Source of the DNA: JACCZR01 sp963844805
GTDB lineage: Bacteria; Actinomycetota; Thermoleophilia; Solirubrobacterales; Thermoleophilaceae
Assembly (NCBI GenBank): GCA_963844805.1
Contig: CAWJPU010000011.1
Coordinates: 186,001 to 250,000 of the forward strand
Direction: 5' to 3'
DNA: 64,000 bases
Position 1 is the stretch's first letter. Every line of letters begins with the position of its first letter. Shown here in pieces: positions 46,005 to 54,951 of the stretch. The notes below the pieces were generated by a model. That model did no database searches, was not told the DNA's origin, and saw only the letters and a list, made by a program, of their open reading frames with translations. A program made the position numbers and the translations under genes.

Positions 46005-48016
46005 CAGCCGGCCGAGGTGATCAGGAAGTACAGGCCGAGCGCGCTCACGCCCACCACCAGCAGGGCCGCGTAGGCGCGCAGGTAGCCCGACTGCACGGAG
46101 CGCGCGACGGAGCTACCCGCGCGCACGAGGCCGACGGCGCCGCCGACGATCGCGCCCTGCACGAAGCGGGTCTCGATGACGGTGCGCCCGAAGCGGCCGA
46201 AGGCGGCCATCGGGCGCACGACGGCGGCCTCGTAGATCTCGTCGAAGTACCACTTGTGGAACAGGAAGGTGTGCACGGCGTCGAAGCGCTCGCGCAGCAC
46301 GAGCCGCAGCTCGCGCCGGCGCAGGTAGATGACGAACGCCAGGCCGATGCCCAGGAAGGCCATGATGCTGCCCACCCCGAGGTCGGCGTACTCGGAGGCG
46401 TCGGTGGGGGTGTCGTCGATGTAGCGCGAGTCCGCGAACGTCGGCTCCAGAAACTTCTCGAGCACGTCGGTCACTCCGGGGACGGCCACGTATCCGGCTA
46501 TCACCGCGCCGAGCGCCAGCGGCGCCATTGCGAACTTCATGGGCCAGGAGGTCTCGGCATTGTGGTGCTCGGTGCCGTCGAAGCCCACGTGCCTGTCCTC
46601 GGGCTCGCCGGTGGCGGGGTTGTGCGGCTCCCCGTGGTGGGGATGCCCGTGCTCCAGCTCGCGCGCCTCCGGCACCGGCTCCCGGAAGAACACCCGGAAC
46701 ACCATGCGGAAGGCGTAGAAGCCGGTGATCGCCGCCGCCAGGTAGCCCACCACCCCCATGACCACGAAGCCGCCGCCGCGGTTGAGCGTGTAGGACAGGA
46801 TCTCGTCCTTGGAGAAGAAGCCGGACATCAGCGGGAAGCCCGACAGGGCCAGCGCCCCGATCGTGAAGGTCACGAACGTGAACGGCATCGCCTTGCGAAA
46901 GCCGCCCATGCGGTCGAGCGACTGGTTGCCCGCCATCGCGCCGATCACCGACCCGGCTCCCATGAAGAGCAGGGCCTTGAAGAAGGCGTGGGTCATCAGG
47001 TGGAACAGCCCGGCGCCGTAGGCCGCCGAACAGACGCCGAGGATCATGTAGCCGATCTGCGAGATCGTGGAGTAGGCGATCACGCGTTTGAGGTCGGTCA
47101 CCACCACCGCCACGGTGGCCGCGAACAGCAGCGTGGCCGTGCCGATGATCGCGCCGATGTCCGCCGCCGCCGGCGCCAGCTCGAACAGCGGGAAGCAGCG
47201 TGCGATCAGGTAGACGCCCGCGGTGACCATGGTCGCCGCGTGGATCAGGGAGGAGACCGGCGTTGGACCCTCCATCGCGTCGGGCAGCCAGGTGTGCAGC
47301 GGCAGCTGGGCCGACTTCGCGAACGCGCCCACCAGCAGCATCAGGCAGGCCGCCACCAGCTGGCCGTCGTTCGCCGTGAACACGTTGTCGGCCGCGCCGA
47401 AGACGCCTTCGAAGCTCAGCTCGCCGGTCGCGTTGAACAGCAGGAAGGTGCCGATCACCAGCCCGACGTCGCCGATCACGTTGATCACGAAGGCCTTGAT
47501 GCCGGCCCGGGTGGCAGTGGTGCGGCGGTACCAGAAGGAGATCAGCAGGTAGGACGCGGCGCCGACGAACGCCCAGCCGACGATCAGGATCACGAAGTTC
47601 GCCGCCAGGACCAGCAGCAGCATCGAGAAGACGAAGTAGTTCAGGTAGGCGAAGTAGCGGACGAAGCCCTCGTCGCCGTCCATGTAGCCGATCGAGTAGA
47701 CGTGGATGAGGAACGACACGCCGCTCACCACCAGGCACATGAACACCGACAGCGGGTCGACCAGGATCGACAGGTCCACGTTCATCCCGGCGGTGTTGAA
47801 GTACGTGAAAGCGCTGTCGACCAGCGCCCGCTCCTCGGCCGGGAGGTCCTGGACCTGGAGCAGCATCAGGATCGAGGCGACGAACGAGCCGAGAATGGCC
47901 AGCGAGCCGATCCAGCCCGCCGAGCGGCCCGGGAGCCTGCGCCAGCCGAAGGCGCAGACCAGCATCCCCACCAGCGGGAAGGCCAAGACCAGCCACCCGT
48001 AACCAGTCGCGCTCAT
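46004..48016 (-). CDS. nuoL: NADH-quinone oxidoreductase subunit L
   Basis: A 670-residue, 16-helix distal proton pump of complex I with the long lateral helix near the C-terminus. IVGWAFVGAASYLLISFWYR and LMLLVGAFAKSAQLPLHTWL carry channel residues, and STISQIGYMILGVCSAAYGA, YGAGLFHLMTHAFFKALLF the central His/Lys region. A His-rich cytoplasmic loop (ELEHGHPHHGEPHNP) lies near residue 450. The ATG overlaps the nuoK stop by 4 bp. Intact. Confidence 0.96.
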   Translation of the reverse strand: MSATGYGWLVLAFPLVGMLVCAFGWRRLPGRSAGWIGSLAILGSFVASILMLLQVQDLPAEERALVDSAFTYFNTAGMNVDLSILVDPLSVFMCLVVSGVSFLIHVYSIGYMDGDEGFVRYFAYLNYFVFSMLLLVLAANFVILIVGWAFVGAASYLLISFWYRRTTATRAGIKAFVINVIGDVGLVIGTFLLFNATGELSFEGVFGAADNVFTANDGQLVAACLMLLVGAFAKSAQLPLHTWLPDAMEGPTPVSSLIHAATMVTAGVYLIARCFPLFELAPAAADIGAIIGTATLLFAATVAVVVTDLKRVIAYSTISQIGYMILGVCSAAYGAGLFHLMTHAFFKALLFMGAGSVIGAMAGNQSLDRMGGFRKAMPFTFVTFTIGALALSGFPLMSGFFSKDEILSYTLNRGGGFVVMGVVGYLAAAITGFYAFRMVFRVFFREPVPEARELEHGHPHHGEPHNPATGEPEDRHVGFDGTEHHNAETSWPMKFAMAPLALGAVIAGYVAVPGVTDVLEKFLEPTFADSRYIDDTPTDASEYADLGVGSIMAFLGIGLAFVIYLRRRELRLVLRERFDAVHTFLFHKWYFDEIYEAAVVRPMAAFGRFGRTVIETRFVQGAIVGGAVGLVRAGSSVARSVQSGYLRAYAALLVVGVSALGLYFLITSAG

Positions 48017-48312
48017 CCGCGCAGGTCGCTCAGCTCGTCGACGTCTACCGGCAGCCGGCGGCGGAAGATGGCGACGATGATCCCGAGGCCGACGGCCACC
48101 TCACAGGCGGCGATCACCATCACGATCAGCGCGAAGATCTGGCCGCCGCCGTCCCCATGCATGCGCGCGAACGCGACCAGCGCCAGGTTCGCGCCGTTGA
48201 GCATCAGCTCCAGGCACAGCAGCACCACCAGCGGGTTGCGCCGCGACAGCACGCCGGCGGCGCCCACGCAGAAGATGAAGGCAGACAGGACCAGGAACCA
48301 CGAGACGTCCAT
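48013..48312 (-). CDS. nuoK: NADH-quinone oxidoreductase subunit K
   Basis: A 99-residue, three-helix subunit of the complex I membrane arm. VSWFLVLSAFIFCVGAAGVL starts the protein; the conserved Glu of helix 2 is in VVLLCLELMLNGANLALVAF, and a second Glu is in IAACEVAVGLGIIVAIFRR. ATG at 48312 follows the nuoJ stop without a gap. Confidence 0.96.
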   Translation of the reverse strand: MDVSWFLVLSAFIFCVGAAGVLSRRNPLVVLLCLELMLNGANLALVAFARMHGDGGGQIFALIVMVIAACEVAVGLGIIVAIFRRRLPVDVDELSDLRG

Positions 48313-48844
48313 CTAGGCCGTCTCCTCTTCCAGCCCGCGGCGCCGGCGGGCGAGGACCACGGCGCCCACCGCCGCCACCAGCAGCAGGTAGGAAGCGGCC
48401 TCGAAGGGCACGAGGAACTTCTGTAAGCAGCAGCGATCCGATCTCGGCGGGGGAGCCGAAGTTGGCGGCGAGGTCCTTGCCCTGGCTGTCGATCAGGCTC
48501 AGCGAGCTGCCGAGCAGGGCGATGCACAGCTCGACCACGAGCACGAATGCGAACATCGGTCCCAGCACGCGCAGGGCGCCGCCCTCCGGTCGCAAGGGCT
48601 CATCCGAGCCGCCCACGTACGCGACCACGAACACGTACAGCACCATCACCGCGCCCGCGTAGACCACCACCTGCGCGGCGGCGAGGAACTCGGCCTGCAG
48701 CAGCAGGAACAGCACGGCCAGGAAGATCAGGTGCGCCACCAGCGCGAGCACGCTGTAGAAGGGGTTGCGCAGCGCCACCACGCCGACGGCGCCTCCGAGG
48801 GCGCCGATCCCCGCCACGAAGAACATGACCTGCTCGAACCACAC
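48313..48844 (-). CDS. nuoJ: NADH-quinone oxidoreductase subunit J, one frameshift
   Basis: About 177 residues, five helices, in the membrane arm near the quinone site. EQVMFFVAGIGALGGAVGVV and AQVVVYAGAVMVLYVFVVAY are the typical first and third helices. A frameshift near 48425 separates SPAEIGSLLL from the last helix (FLVPFEAASYLLLVAAVGAV), which ends with RRRRGLEEETA. Both sides are conserved, so it is probably a sequence error in an essential operon. Confidence 0.92.
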
Positions 48845-48853
48845 GGGGCGGGG

Positions 48854-49387
48854 CTACTCCCCCTCTCGCCGCAGGGGCGTGTGCTCCAGCGAGTCGGCCA
48901 GGAGCATCTCCTTGGTGAAGATCAGGTCCGAGCGGTCGAAGTCGGCCAGCTCGTAGTCGTTGCCCATCGTGATGGCGTCGAACGGGCAGGCCACCTCGCA
49001 GTAGCCGCAGAAGATGCAGCGGCTCATGTTGATCTCGTAGACCGCGGCGTAGCGCTCGCCCGCGCTCACCTGATGCTCGGGGGTGTTCTCTGCGGCCACG
49101 ACTCGGATGCACTCGGCCGGGCAGGCTGCCGCGCACAGCGAGCAGCCGACGCACTTCTCGAGGTCGGAGTCCTCGAACTTGTGCAGCTTGTGGCGGCCGC
49201 GGAAGCGGGGGTAGACCGGGGTCTTCTCCTCGGGGTACTCCCAGGTGACCGGGCCCTCGGCGACGCGGCCCATCGTGGTGCGCAGCCCGCGCAGGGTGGC
49301 GCCGAAGATGCGGGCGGCGCCGGCGAGCCCGCCGGGCTCGGGCCCGCGCTGGACGGCGATCACGTCTTCGCCCGGGTCCCAGGTCAC
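48854..49387 (-). CDS. nuoI: NADH-quinone oxidoreductase subunit I
   Basis: A 177-residue ferredoxin-like subunit with two [4Fe-4S] clusters (N6a and N6b): CVGCSLCAAACPAECIRV and CIFCGYCEVACPFDAITM. It passes electrons from NuoG towards NuoB. The GTG at 49387 overlaps the stop of nuoH (GTGA). About 45 residues precede the first cluster, as usual. Intact. Confidence 0.96.
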   Translation of the reverse strand: MTWDPGEDVIAVQRGPEPGGLAGAARIFGATLRGLRTTMGRVAEGPVTWEYPEEKTPVYPRFRGRHKLHKFEDSDLEKCVGCSLCAAACPAECIRVVAAENTPEHQVSAGERYAAVYEINMSRCIFCGYCEVACPFDAITMGNDYELADFDRSDLIFTKEMLLADSLEHTPLRREGE

Positions 49388-50373
49388 GTGGCCACCAGAA
49401 CGATCGCGGTGACGAGCACGTTCAGGGTGGCCAGCGGCAGCAGGACCTTCCACCCGAAGGACATGAGCTGGTCGTAGCGCAGGCGCGGGAGGGTGGCACG
49501 AACCCAGATGAAGAGGAACACGAACAGCCCCATCTTCAGGAGCACCCACAGCGGCGCCAGCGCCTCGGGGCCGGGGCCGTGCCAGCCGCCGAGGAAGCAG
49601 GCAGTGGCGATGCCGGAGATGATCACGACCTCGATGTACTCGGCCATGAAGAACGAGCCGAAGCGCATGCCGCCGTACTCGGTGTTGAAGCCGGAGACCA
49701 GCTCGGCGTCCGACTCCGGCAGGTCGAACGGGGGCCGCGAGCTCTCGGCGAAGCCCGCCGTCAGGAAGATCAGGAAGCCGACGAACTGCGGCACGATGAA
49801 CCAGATGCCCGTCTGGTCGTCGACGATGTCGACCAGCGACATCGAGCCGGCGGTCATCGCCACGCCCAGCAGCGACAGGCCGATCGCGACCTCGTAGGAG
49901 ATCAGCTGCGCGGCGGCGCGCATCGAGCCCAGGAACGAGAACTTCGAGCCCGACGACCAGCCGCCGAGCACCAGCCCGTAGAAGGCCAGCGAGCCGAAGG
50001 CGAAGAAGTAGAGGAGCGCGATCGGGACGTCGATGCCGTAGAGGCCGAAGTCGCCGCCCCACGCGCCGGGCGGGCCGAAGGGGATGATCGCCAGCACGGC
50101 GACCGCGGTCACGATCGAGATCAGCGGCGCCAGGGCCATCATCCACGGCACCGCGGTGGCCGGCGCGGACTGCTCCTTGGAGACCAGCTTGAGCACGTCG
50201 GCCAGCGGCTGGAGCAGCCCCCGGAAGCCGACGCGGTTGGGCCCCAGGCGCGACTGGAAGCGCCCGAGCAGCTTGCGCTCGGCCCACAGGATGACCGGGA
50301 CGATCTGCAGGATCACCGCGAAGATCACGATCGCCTTGACGATCTGGACCAGTGTGTTCTCCGCGCCGGTCAC
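49384..50373 (-). CDS. nuoH: NADH-quinone oxidoreductase subunit H
   Basis: A 329-residue, eight-helix subunit that forms the quinone-binding chamber with NuoB and NuoD. ERKLLGRFQSRLGPNRVGFR is the first cytoplasmic loop, and ESSRPPFDLPESDAELVSGF and EYGGMRFGSFFMAEYIEVVI carry the conserved acidic residues. The start overlaps the nuoG stop by 4 bp. Intact. Confidence 0.97.
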   Translation of the reverse strand: MTGAENTLVQIVKAIVIFAVILQIVPVILWAERKLLGRFQSRLGPNRVGFRGLLQPLADVLKLVSKEQSAPATAVPWMMALAPLISIVTAVAVLAIIPFGPPGAWGGDFGLYGIDVPIALLYFFAFGSLAFYGLVLGGWSSGSKFSFLGSMRAAAQLISYEVAIGLSLLGVAMTAGSMSLVDIVDDQTGIWFIVPQFVGFLIFLTAGFAESSRPPFDLPESDAELVSGFNTEYGGMRFGSFFMAEYIEVVIISGIATACFLGGWHGPGPEALAPLWVLLKMGLFVFLFIWVRATLPRLRYDQLMSFGWKVLLPLATLNVLVTAIVLVAT

Positions 50374-52892
50374 GCCGGGCTGACCTCCACGGTGCGCGGG
50401 ACGCCGTTGGTCAGCGCGGTGGCGTTGTCCGCCGCGGTGCCGGAGATGAGGAACACGCTGCCCGGCGGCACCGACGCGCGGACGGCGGCCTCCGCGCGCA
50501 CCCTCTGGCCGTCGACCGTGACGGTCACCTCGTCACCGGCGCTGACCCCGAGGCGCTCGGCGTCACCGGCGCTGAGCTCGGCGCGCTGGCGCGGAGCGAG
50601 GAAGCGCAAGGCGGGGGCGTTCTCGGTCTCGGGTCCCGTCCACAGCGAGACAAGGGCGCCCAGACGCAGGCCCTCGGCCGGGGCAGGCGGCTCCTCGAGC
50701 TCGCCGTCGGGGAGGTCGGCGGCCGGCACCGACGAGGCCGCGTCGCGCTCCTGCCAGCGCAGCCCCTTGCCCGCCAGGGCCTCGTAGGTGAGGCCGTCCC
50801 AGAACGAGACCGCCTTGGCCGTCTGCTCGAAGATCGCCGGCGCGCCCTCGACGCCCAGGCCGGCGCCGACCCGCTCGCACAGCTCGGACAGCACCCACCA
50901 ACCGCCGCGCGTCTCGCCCGGGTGGGCGATCGCCTGGCGCACGCGCTGCAGGCGCCCGTCGGGGTGGGTGAGCGTGCCCTCCTTCTCGGCGTAGGACTCG
51001 GCGGGGAACACCACCGTCGCGTGCTCCTCCAGCGACTCGGTCCGGAAGTCCGCGAAGGCGACGACCGAGGTCGCGCCCTCCATGGCGGCCTCCCAGACGG
51101 GGCGCTCGGGGAAGTCGCGCAGCGGGTCGGCGCCCATCAGCAGCAGCGATGACAGCTCCCCCTCGCCCAGCGCCCGGCCGATCTCGGCCGCCGAGCCGCC
51201 GGCGTCCGGAGCGTCCTTCAGCCCGGGCCCGAGGTTGGGCAGGCAGCCCGTCTCGCGCAGGCCGCGCGAGTTCGCCGCCGGCGGGATCTCGATCATCCCC
51301 GCGCCCTCGGTGGCCCGGAGGTCCAGCGCCCCCGCCAGCGCGAGCAGGGCGTCGACGGCCTGCTTGCCGCGAGCGCCCTGGGCCACGCGCTCGCCCCAGA
51401 TCACCACGACCTCGGGCGCGTCGCGCAGCACGGCCGCGGCGTCCTCGAGCGCCTTCCCCGGCTCGCGCGCCGCGCCCGTCGGGACAGCGGGCTGGAACCC
51501 GGCCAGGAGGCCGGCGCGGTTGGCCAGCTCGGCGGCGCTCAGCCCGGCCCGCGGCGAGCCCAGCGCGGCGGCCAGGGCGCCGATCGCGGCCTCCGCCGCA
51601 CCGGGCGCGAAGCGCAGCGCCGCGGCGGCGTCGGGGTCGAGCGTCGAGGGGTGGCTGGTCAGGGTGACCACCTTGGTGCCGTGGCGGCGCGCGCCCTTGC
51701 GCACGCGCAGGTCGAGGATCGGCGCCTCATCCACCAGCTCGGTCTCGATCACCAGGACCGCGCCGGCCCACTCGATGTCGGGCACCGAGGCGGCGAGGTC
51801 GGGGCGCGCCAGCACGCGCGCCTGCTCGCCGTCGATTCCGCCGGCGGGACGGGAGTCCACGTGCGGGGAAGCCAGCCCCTCGCGCATCAGGTGCTGGACG
51901 AGGAAGCCCTCCTCGTTGGTGGTGCCGCCGCCCACCAGCGCCGCGGCCTTCGATCCCGCCTTGCCCAGCGCCAGCGCCGCCTCGTCGAGAGCGCGCTCCC
52001 ACGACACCTCGCGCAGCGCGCCGCCGTCGCGGACGAGCGGCTGGGTGATCCGCTCGCGCGCGTGTATGGACTGGTAGGCGAAGCGCCCCTTGTCGCACAG
52101 CCAGCCGTCGTCGACGTCGTGGTTGTCGCGGCAGTTGACGCGCACGACCTTGTCGTCGCGCACCGTGAAGTTGACGTTGCACTGCGACGGGCAGAGCGTG
52201 CAGAGCCCGCCGGCGGCCTCGATGTCCCACGGGCGCGCGCGGAAGCGGTAGGAGGTGGACGTGAGCGCGCCGACGGGGCAGAGCTCGAGGATGTTGCCGC
52301 TGAACGGCGCCACGTAGGGGCGCCCGTCGTGGGTGCCGACGAAGGTGTGGTCGCCGCGCTCGAGGAAGACCAGCTGGTAGTCCTCGGCGATCTCCTGCGA
52401 GAAGCGCACGCAGCGGTAGCAGAGGATGCAGCGCTCGCGGTCGATGGCGATCAGCGGCGAGAGCTCCAGCGGCTTCTTGAAGTGGCGCTTGGGCTCGATG
52501 TAACGCGACCGCCCGGCGCCCCAGCCGAACGAGATGTCCTGCAGCGGGCACTCGCCGCCCTTGTCGCACACCGGGCAGTCCAGCGGGTGGTTGATCAGCA
52601 GGAACTCGACCACGGCGTTCTGCGCGGCCTTCACGCGGTCCGAGGTGGTGTTGACCACCATCCCGTCCTTGACCGGCGTGGAGCACGAGGTCTGGAGCTT
52701 CGGGATGCCCTCGATCTCCACCAGGCACATGCGACAGGCGCCGACGGGCTGGCCGAGCTTGCGCTCGTAGCAGAAGTAGGGGATCTCGACGTCGCCGTGC
52801 TTGGCGGCGTCGACCAGCATCTCGCCCTCGGGGGCGACGACCTCGCGGCCGTCGATCTCGAAGGTGATCTCTCTCGGCCTCGGGCGGGGCAT
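50370..52892 (-). CDS. nuoG: NADH-quinone oxidoreductase subunit G
   Basis: The 840-residue Fe-S and molybdopterin-fold subunit of complex I. N1b ligands are in YFCYERKLGQPVGACRMCLV, N5 in NHPLDCPVCDKGGECPLQD, and N4 in RCILCYRCVRFSQEIAED and LELCPVGAL. A fourth set, LCTLCPSQCNVNF with a later CDKGRF Cys, forms the optional N7 cluster seen in E. coli and Thermus. The C-terminal 600 residues are a degenerate molybdopterin oxidoreductase domain without a cofactor, ending with a carboxyl-terminal beta-barrel (LGVSAGDEVTVTVDGQRVRA). It is intact. Confidence 0.96.
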   Translation of the reverse strand: MPRPRPREITFEIDGREVVAPEGEMLVDAAKHGDVEIPYFCYERKLGQPVGACRMCLVEIEGIPKLQTSCSTPVKDGMVVNTTSDRVKAAQNAVVEFLLINHPLDCPVCDKGGECPLQDISFGWGAGRSRYIEPKRHFKKPLELSPLIAIDRERCILCYRCVRFSQEIAEDYQLVFLERGDHTFVGTHDGRPYVAPFSGNILELCPVGALTSTSYRFRARPWDIEAAGGLCTLCPSQCNVNFTVRDDKVVRVNCRDNHDVDDGWLCDKGRFAYQSIHARERITQPLVRDGGALREVSWERALDEAALALGKAGSKAAALVGGGTTNEEGFLVQHLMREGLASPHVDSRPAGGIDGEQARVLARPDLAASVPDIEWAGAVLVIETELVDEAPILDLRVRKGARRHGTKVVTLTSHPSTLDPDAAAALRFAPGAAEAAIGALAAALGSPRAGLSAAELANRAGLLAGFQPAVPTGAAREPGKALEDAAAVLRDAPEVVVIWGERVAQGARGKQAVDALLALAGALDLRATEGAGMIEIPPAANSRGLRETGCLPNLGPGLKDAPDAGGSAAEIGRALGEGELSSLLLMGADPLRDFPERPVWEAAMEGATSVVAFADFRTESLEEHATVVFPAESYAEKEGTLTHPDGRLQRVRQAIAHPGETRGGWWVLSELCERVGAGLGVEGAPAIFEQTAKAVSFWDGLTYEALAGKGLRWQERDAASSVPAADLPDGELEEPPAPAEGLRLGALVSLWTGPETENAPALRFLAPRQRAELSAGDAERLGVSAGDEVTVTVDGQRVRAEAAVRASVPPGSVFLISGTAADNATALTNGVPRTVEVSPA

Positions 52893-52894
52893 GG

Positions 52895-54226
52895 CTAGGC
52901 GGCGCCGGCTCCCTGCGCGGCGGCCAGCTCACCGGCGCCCAGCGCGGCCATGTGCTCGCGGTCGGCAGCGGCGCGGGCGGCCTCGATGTGCTCCTCGAAC
53001 TCGTCGCGGAAGTGCTTGATCATCGAGCCGATGGGCATCGCCATCGAGTCGCCCAGCACGCACAGGCAGTTGCCGATGATGTTCTGCTGGACCTGGCTCA
53101 TGATCTCGAGGTCCATGGGCGTGGCCTCGCCCGAGTCGATCCGCTCGAGCGTCTTCACGGTCCAGTTGGTCCCCTCGCGGCAGGGCACGCACTTGCCGCA
53201 GGACTCGTGGCGGTAGAACTCGGCCAGCCGCAGCGCGATGGAGACGATCGGGACCGAGTCGTCGACCACGATGATCGCTCCTGAGCCGAGCATGGAGCCC
53301 GCCTCGGCCATGTCCTCGAAGGTGTAGGGGAGGTCGAGCGCCTCAGGGGTGAGCACCGGCGCCGAGGAGCCGCCGGGGAAGAAGCACTTGACCTCGTGCC
53401 CCTCGGGCGGGCCGCCGGCCAGGCCGTAGACGATGTCCCTCACCGGCATGCCGAGCTGGATCTCGTAGTTGCCGGGCTTCTGCACGTTGCCCGAGACCGA
53501 GACCACCTTCGTGCCCGTGGACTTTCCGACGCCCAGGCCCTCGAACCACTTCGCGCCCTTATCGATGATCAGCGGCGCGTTGCACAGCGTCTCGACGTTG
53601 TTGATCAGCGTCGGCCCCTGGTACAGGCCCTGGTTGGCCGGGAAGGGGGGCTTGAGGCGCGGGTTGCCGCGCTTGCCCTCCAGCGCGTCGAGCAGCGCCG
53701 ACTCCTCGCCGCAGATGTAGGCCCCCTCGCCGCGGTGGACGACGAGGTCGAAGTCGTGCTCGGAGCCGAGGATCCCCCTGCCGAGGTAGCCCTTGGCGTA
53801 GGTCTCCTCGACGGCCGACTCGAGGATCTCGGCCTGCAGCGAGTACTCGCCGCGGATGAAGATGAAGCCCTTGTTGGCGCCCGCGGCGATCGAGCCGATG
53901 ATGCAGCCCTCGATCAGCAGGTGCGGGTTCTTCTGCATCAGCACCCGGTCCTTGAACGTGCCCGGCTCGGACTCGTCGGCGTTGCAGCAGAGGAACTTGT
54001 CCATCGTCCCCTTGGGGATGAAGCTCGCCTTCTTGCCCATGGAGAAGCCGGCGCCGCCTCGCCCGCGCAGCCCCGACTCCTCGAGCTCGGTGAGCACGGC
54101 CTCGGGCGACATGTCGAACAGCGCCTTGCGCAGCGACTTGTAGCCGCCGAGCTTCTCGTAGACCTCGATCGTGTGCAGGTCGGGCTCGTCGATGTTGGCG
54201 AGCAGCACCCGGGTCTCGGTGCTCAT
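52895..54226 (-). CDS. nuoF: NADH-quinone oxidoreductase subunit F
   Basis: A 443-residue subunit carrying the NADH site, FMN and cluster N3. GLRGRGGAGFSMGKKASFIP is the nucleotide site, RGEYSLQAEILESAVEETYA follows, EGAYICGEESALLDALEG binds FMN, and ESCGKCVPCREGT with NCLCVLGD ligates the [4Fe-4S] cluster. The ATG at 54226 overlaps the nuoE stop by 4 bp. The Ala-rich C-terminus (AAAQGAGAA) is non-conserved. Intact. Confidence 0.97.
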   Translation of the reverse strand: MSTETRVLLANIDEPDLHTIEVYEKLGGYKSLRKALFDMSPEAVLTELEESGLRGRGGAGFSMGKKASFIPKGTMDKFLCCNADESEPGTFKDRVLMQKNPHLLIEGCIIGSIAAGANKGFIFIRGEYSLQAEILESAVEETYAKGYLGRGILGSEHDFDLVVHRGEGAYICGEESALLDALEGKRGNPRLKPPFPANQGLYQGPTLINNVETLCNAPLIIDKGAKWFEGLGVGKSTGTKVVSVSGNVQKPGNYEIQLGMPVRDIVYGLAGGPPEGHEVKCFFPGGSSAPVLTPEALDLPYTFEDMAEAGSMLGSGAIIVVDDSVPIVSIALRLAEFYRHESCGKCVPCREGTNWTVKTLERIDSGEATPMDLEIMSQVQQNIIGNCLCVLGDSMAMPIGSMIKHFRDEFEEHIEAARAAADREHMAALGAGELAAAQGAGAA

Positions 54227-54951
54227 TGGCTCTCCGGCTCCTCGGACTCGCGGTCCTTCACGGTGCCGCCCTCGGGCGAGACGTCGGGGTGCGAGACACC
54301 TCTGGGCTCGGTCGCCCACGGCAGGTGGTAGTCGCCGTCCTCGAGCCCGCGACCGGGCAGGACGGGGCGCTGCTCCTTGATCGCGGCCACCAGCTCGTGC
54401 GCGTCGGAGTCGTCGAGTGGGCCGACGTAGCGGCCGTCGACGGAGGCCATCGGAGCCATGTCGCACGCGCCGAGGCACTCGAACTCGCGCACCTCCACGC
54501 CCTCGAGGCCCTGGTCGCGCGCCTCATCGGCGATGGCGTCGTAGACGGCCTTGGCGTTGCGCAGGTGGCAGGCGACGCTGGTGCAGACGTAGACGTAGCG
54601 CGGGCCCGTCGGCTGCGTGCGCAGCATGTCGTAGAAGGTGCACACCGAGGACAGGTAGGCCGGCGTGACCTGCATGACGACCGCCACCTGGTCGATGGCG
54701 CGGGGCGAGCACCAGCCGTGCGACTCCTGCGCCGCGCGCAGAGCCGGCAGCGCCGCCGAGTGGCGGTCGGGGTACCGGGCCATGATCGCCTCGATCTTCT
54801 CCCGCAGCCGGTCGGGCACCTTGACCTCGGCGGGGTCCGGCACGGTGGCCGGCGGCTTGTCGATGTCCACGGCGGTGTCCCAGCCCGGGGGCAGCGGGGC
54901 GGCGCGGATCGCGCCCTCGTCCCGGCTGCTCTGGCTGTACTCCTCGGCCAT
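54223..54951 (-). CDS. nuoE: NADH-quinone oxidoreductase subunit E
   Basis: A 242-residue thioredoxin-fold subunit with the [2Fe-2S] cluster N1a. Ligands are in VYVCTSVACHLRNAKAVYD (Cx4C) and ECLGACDMAPMASVDG (Cx3C). It has an N-terminal extension of about 45 residues and a polar C-terminal tail of about 50 residues after the usual end, longer than most NuoE. Its start overlaps the nuoD stop by one base. Intact. Confidence 0.96.
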   Translation of the reverse strand: MAEEYSQSSRDEGAIRAAPLPPGWDTAVDIDKPPATVPDPAEVKVPDRLREKIEAIMARYPDRHSAALPALRAAQESHGWCSPRAIDQVAVVMQVTPAYLSSVCTFYDMLRTQPTGPRYVYVCTSVACHLRNAKAVYDAIADEARDQGLEGVEVREFECLGACDMAPMASVDGRYVGPLDDSDAHELVAAIKEQRPVLPGRGLEDGDYHLPWATEPRGVSHPDVSPEGGTVKDRESEEPESQ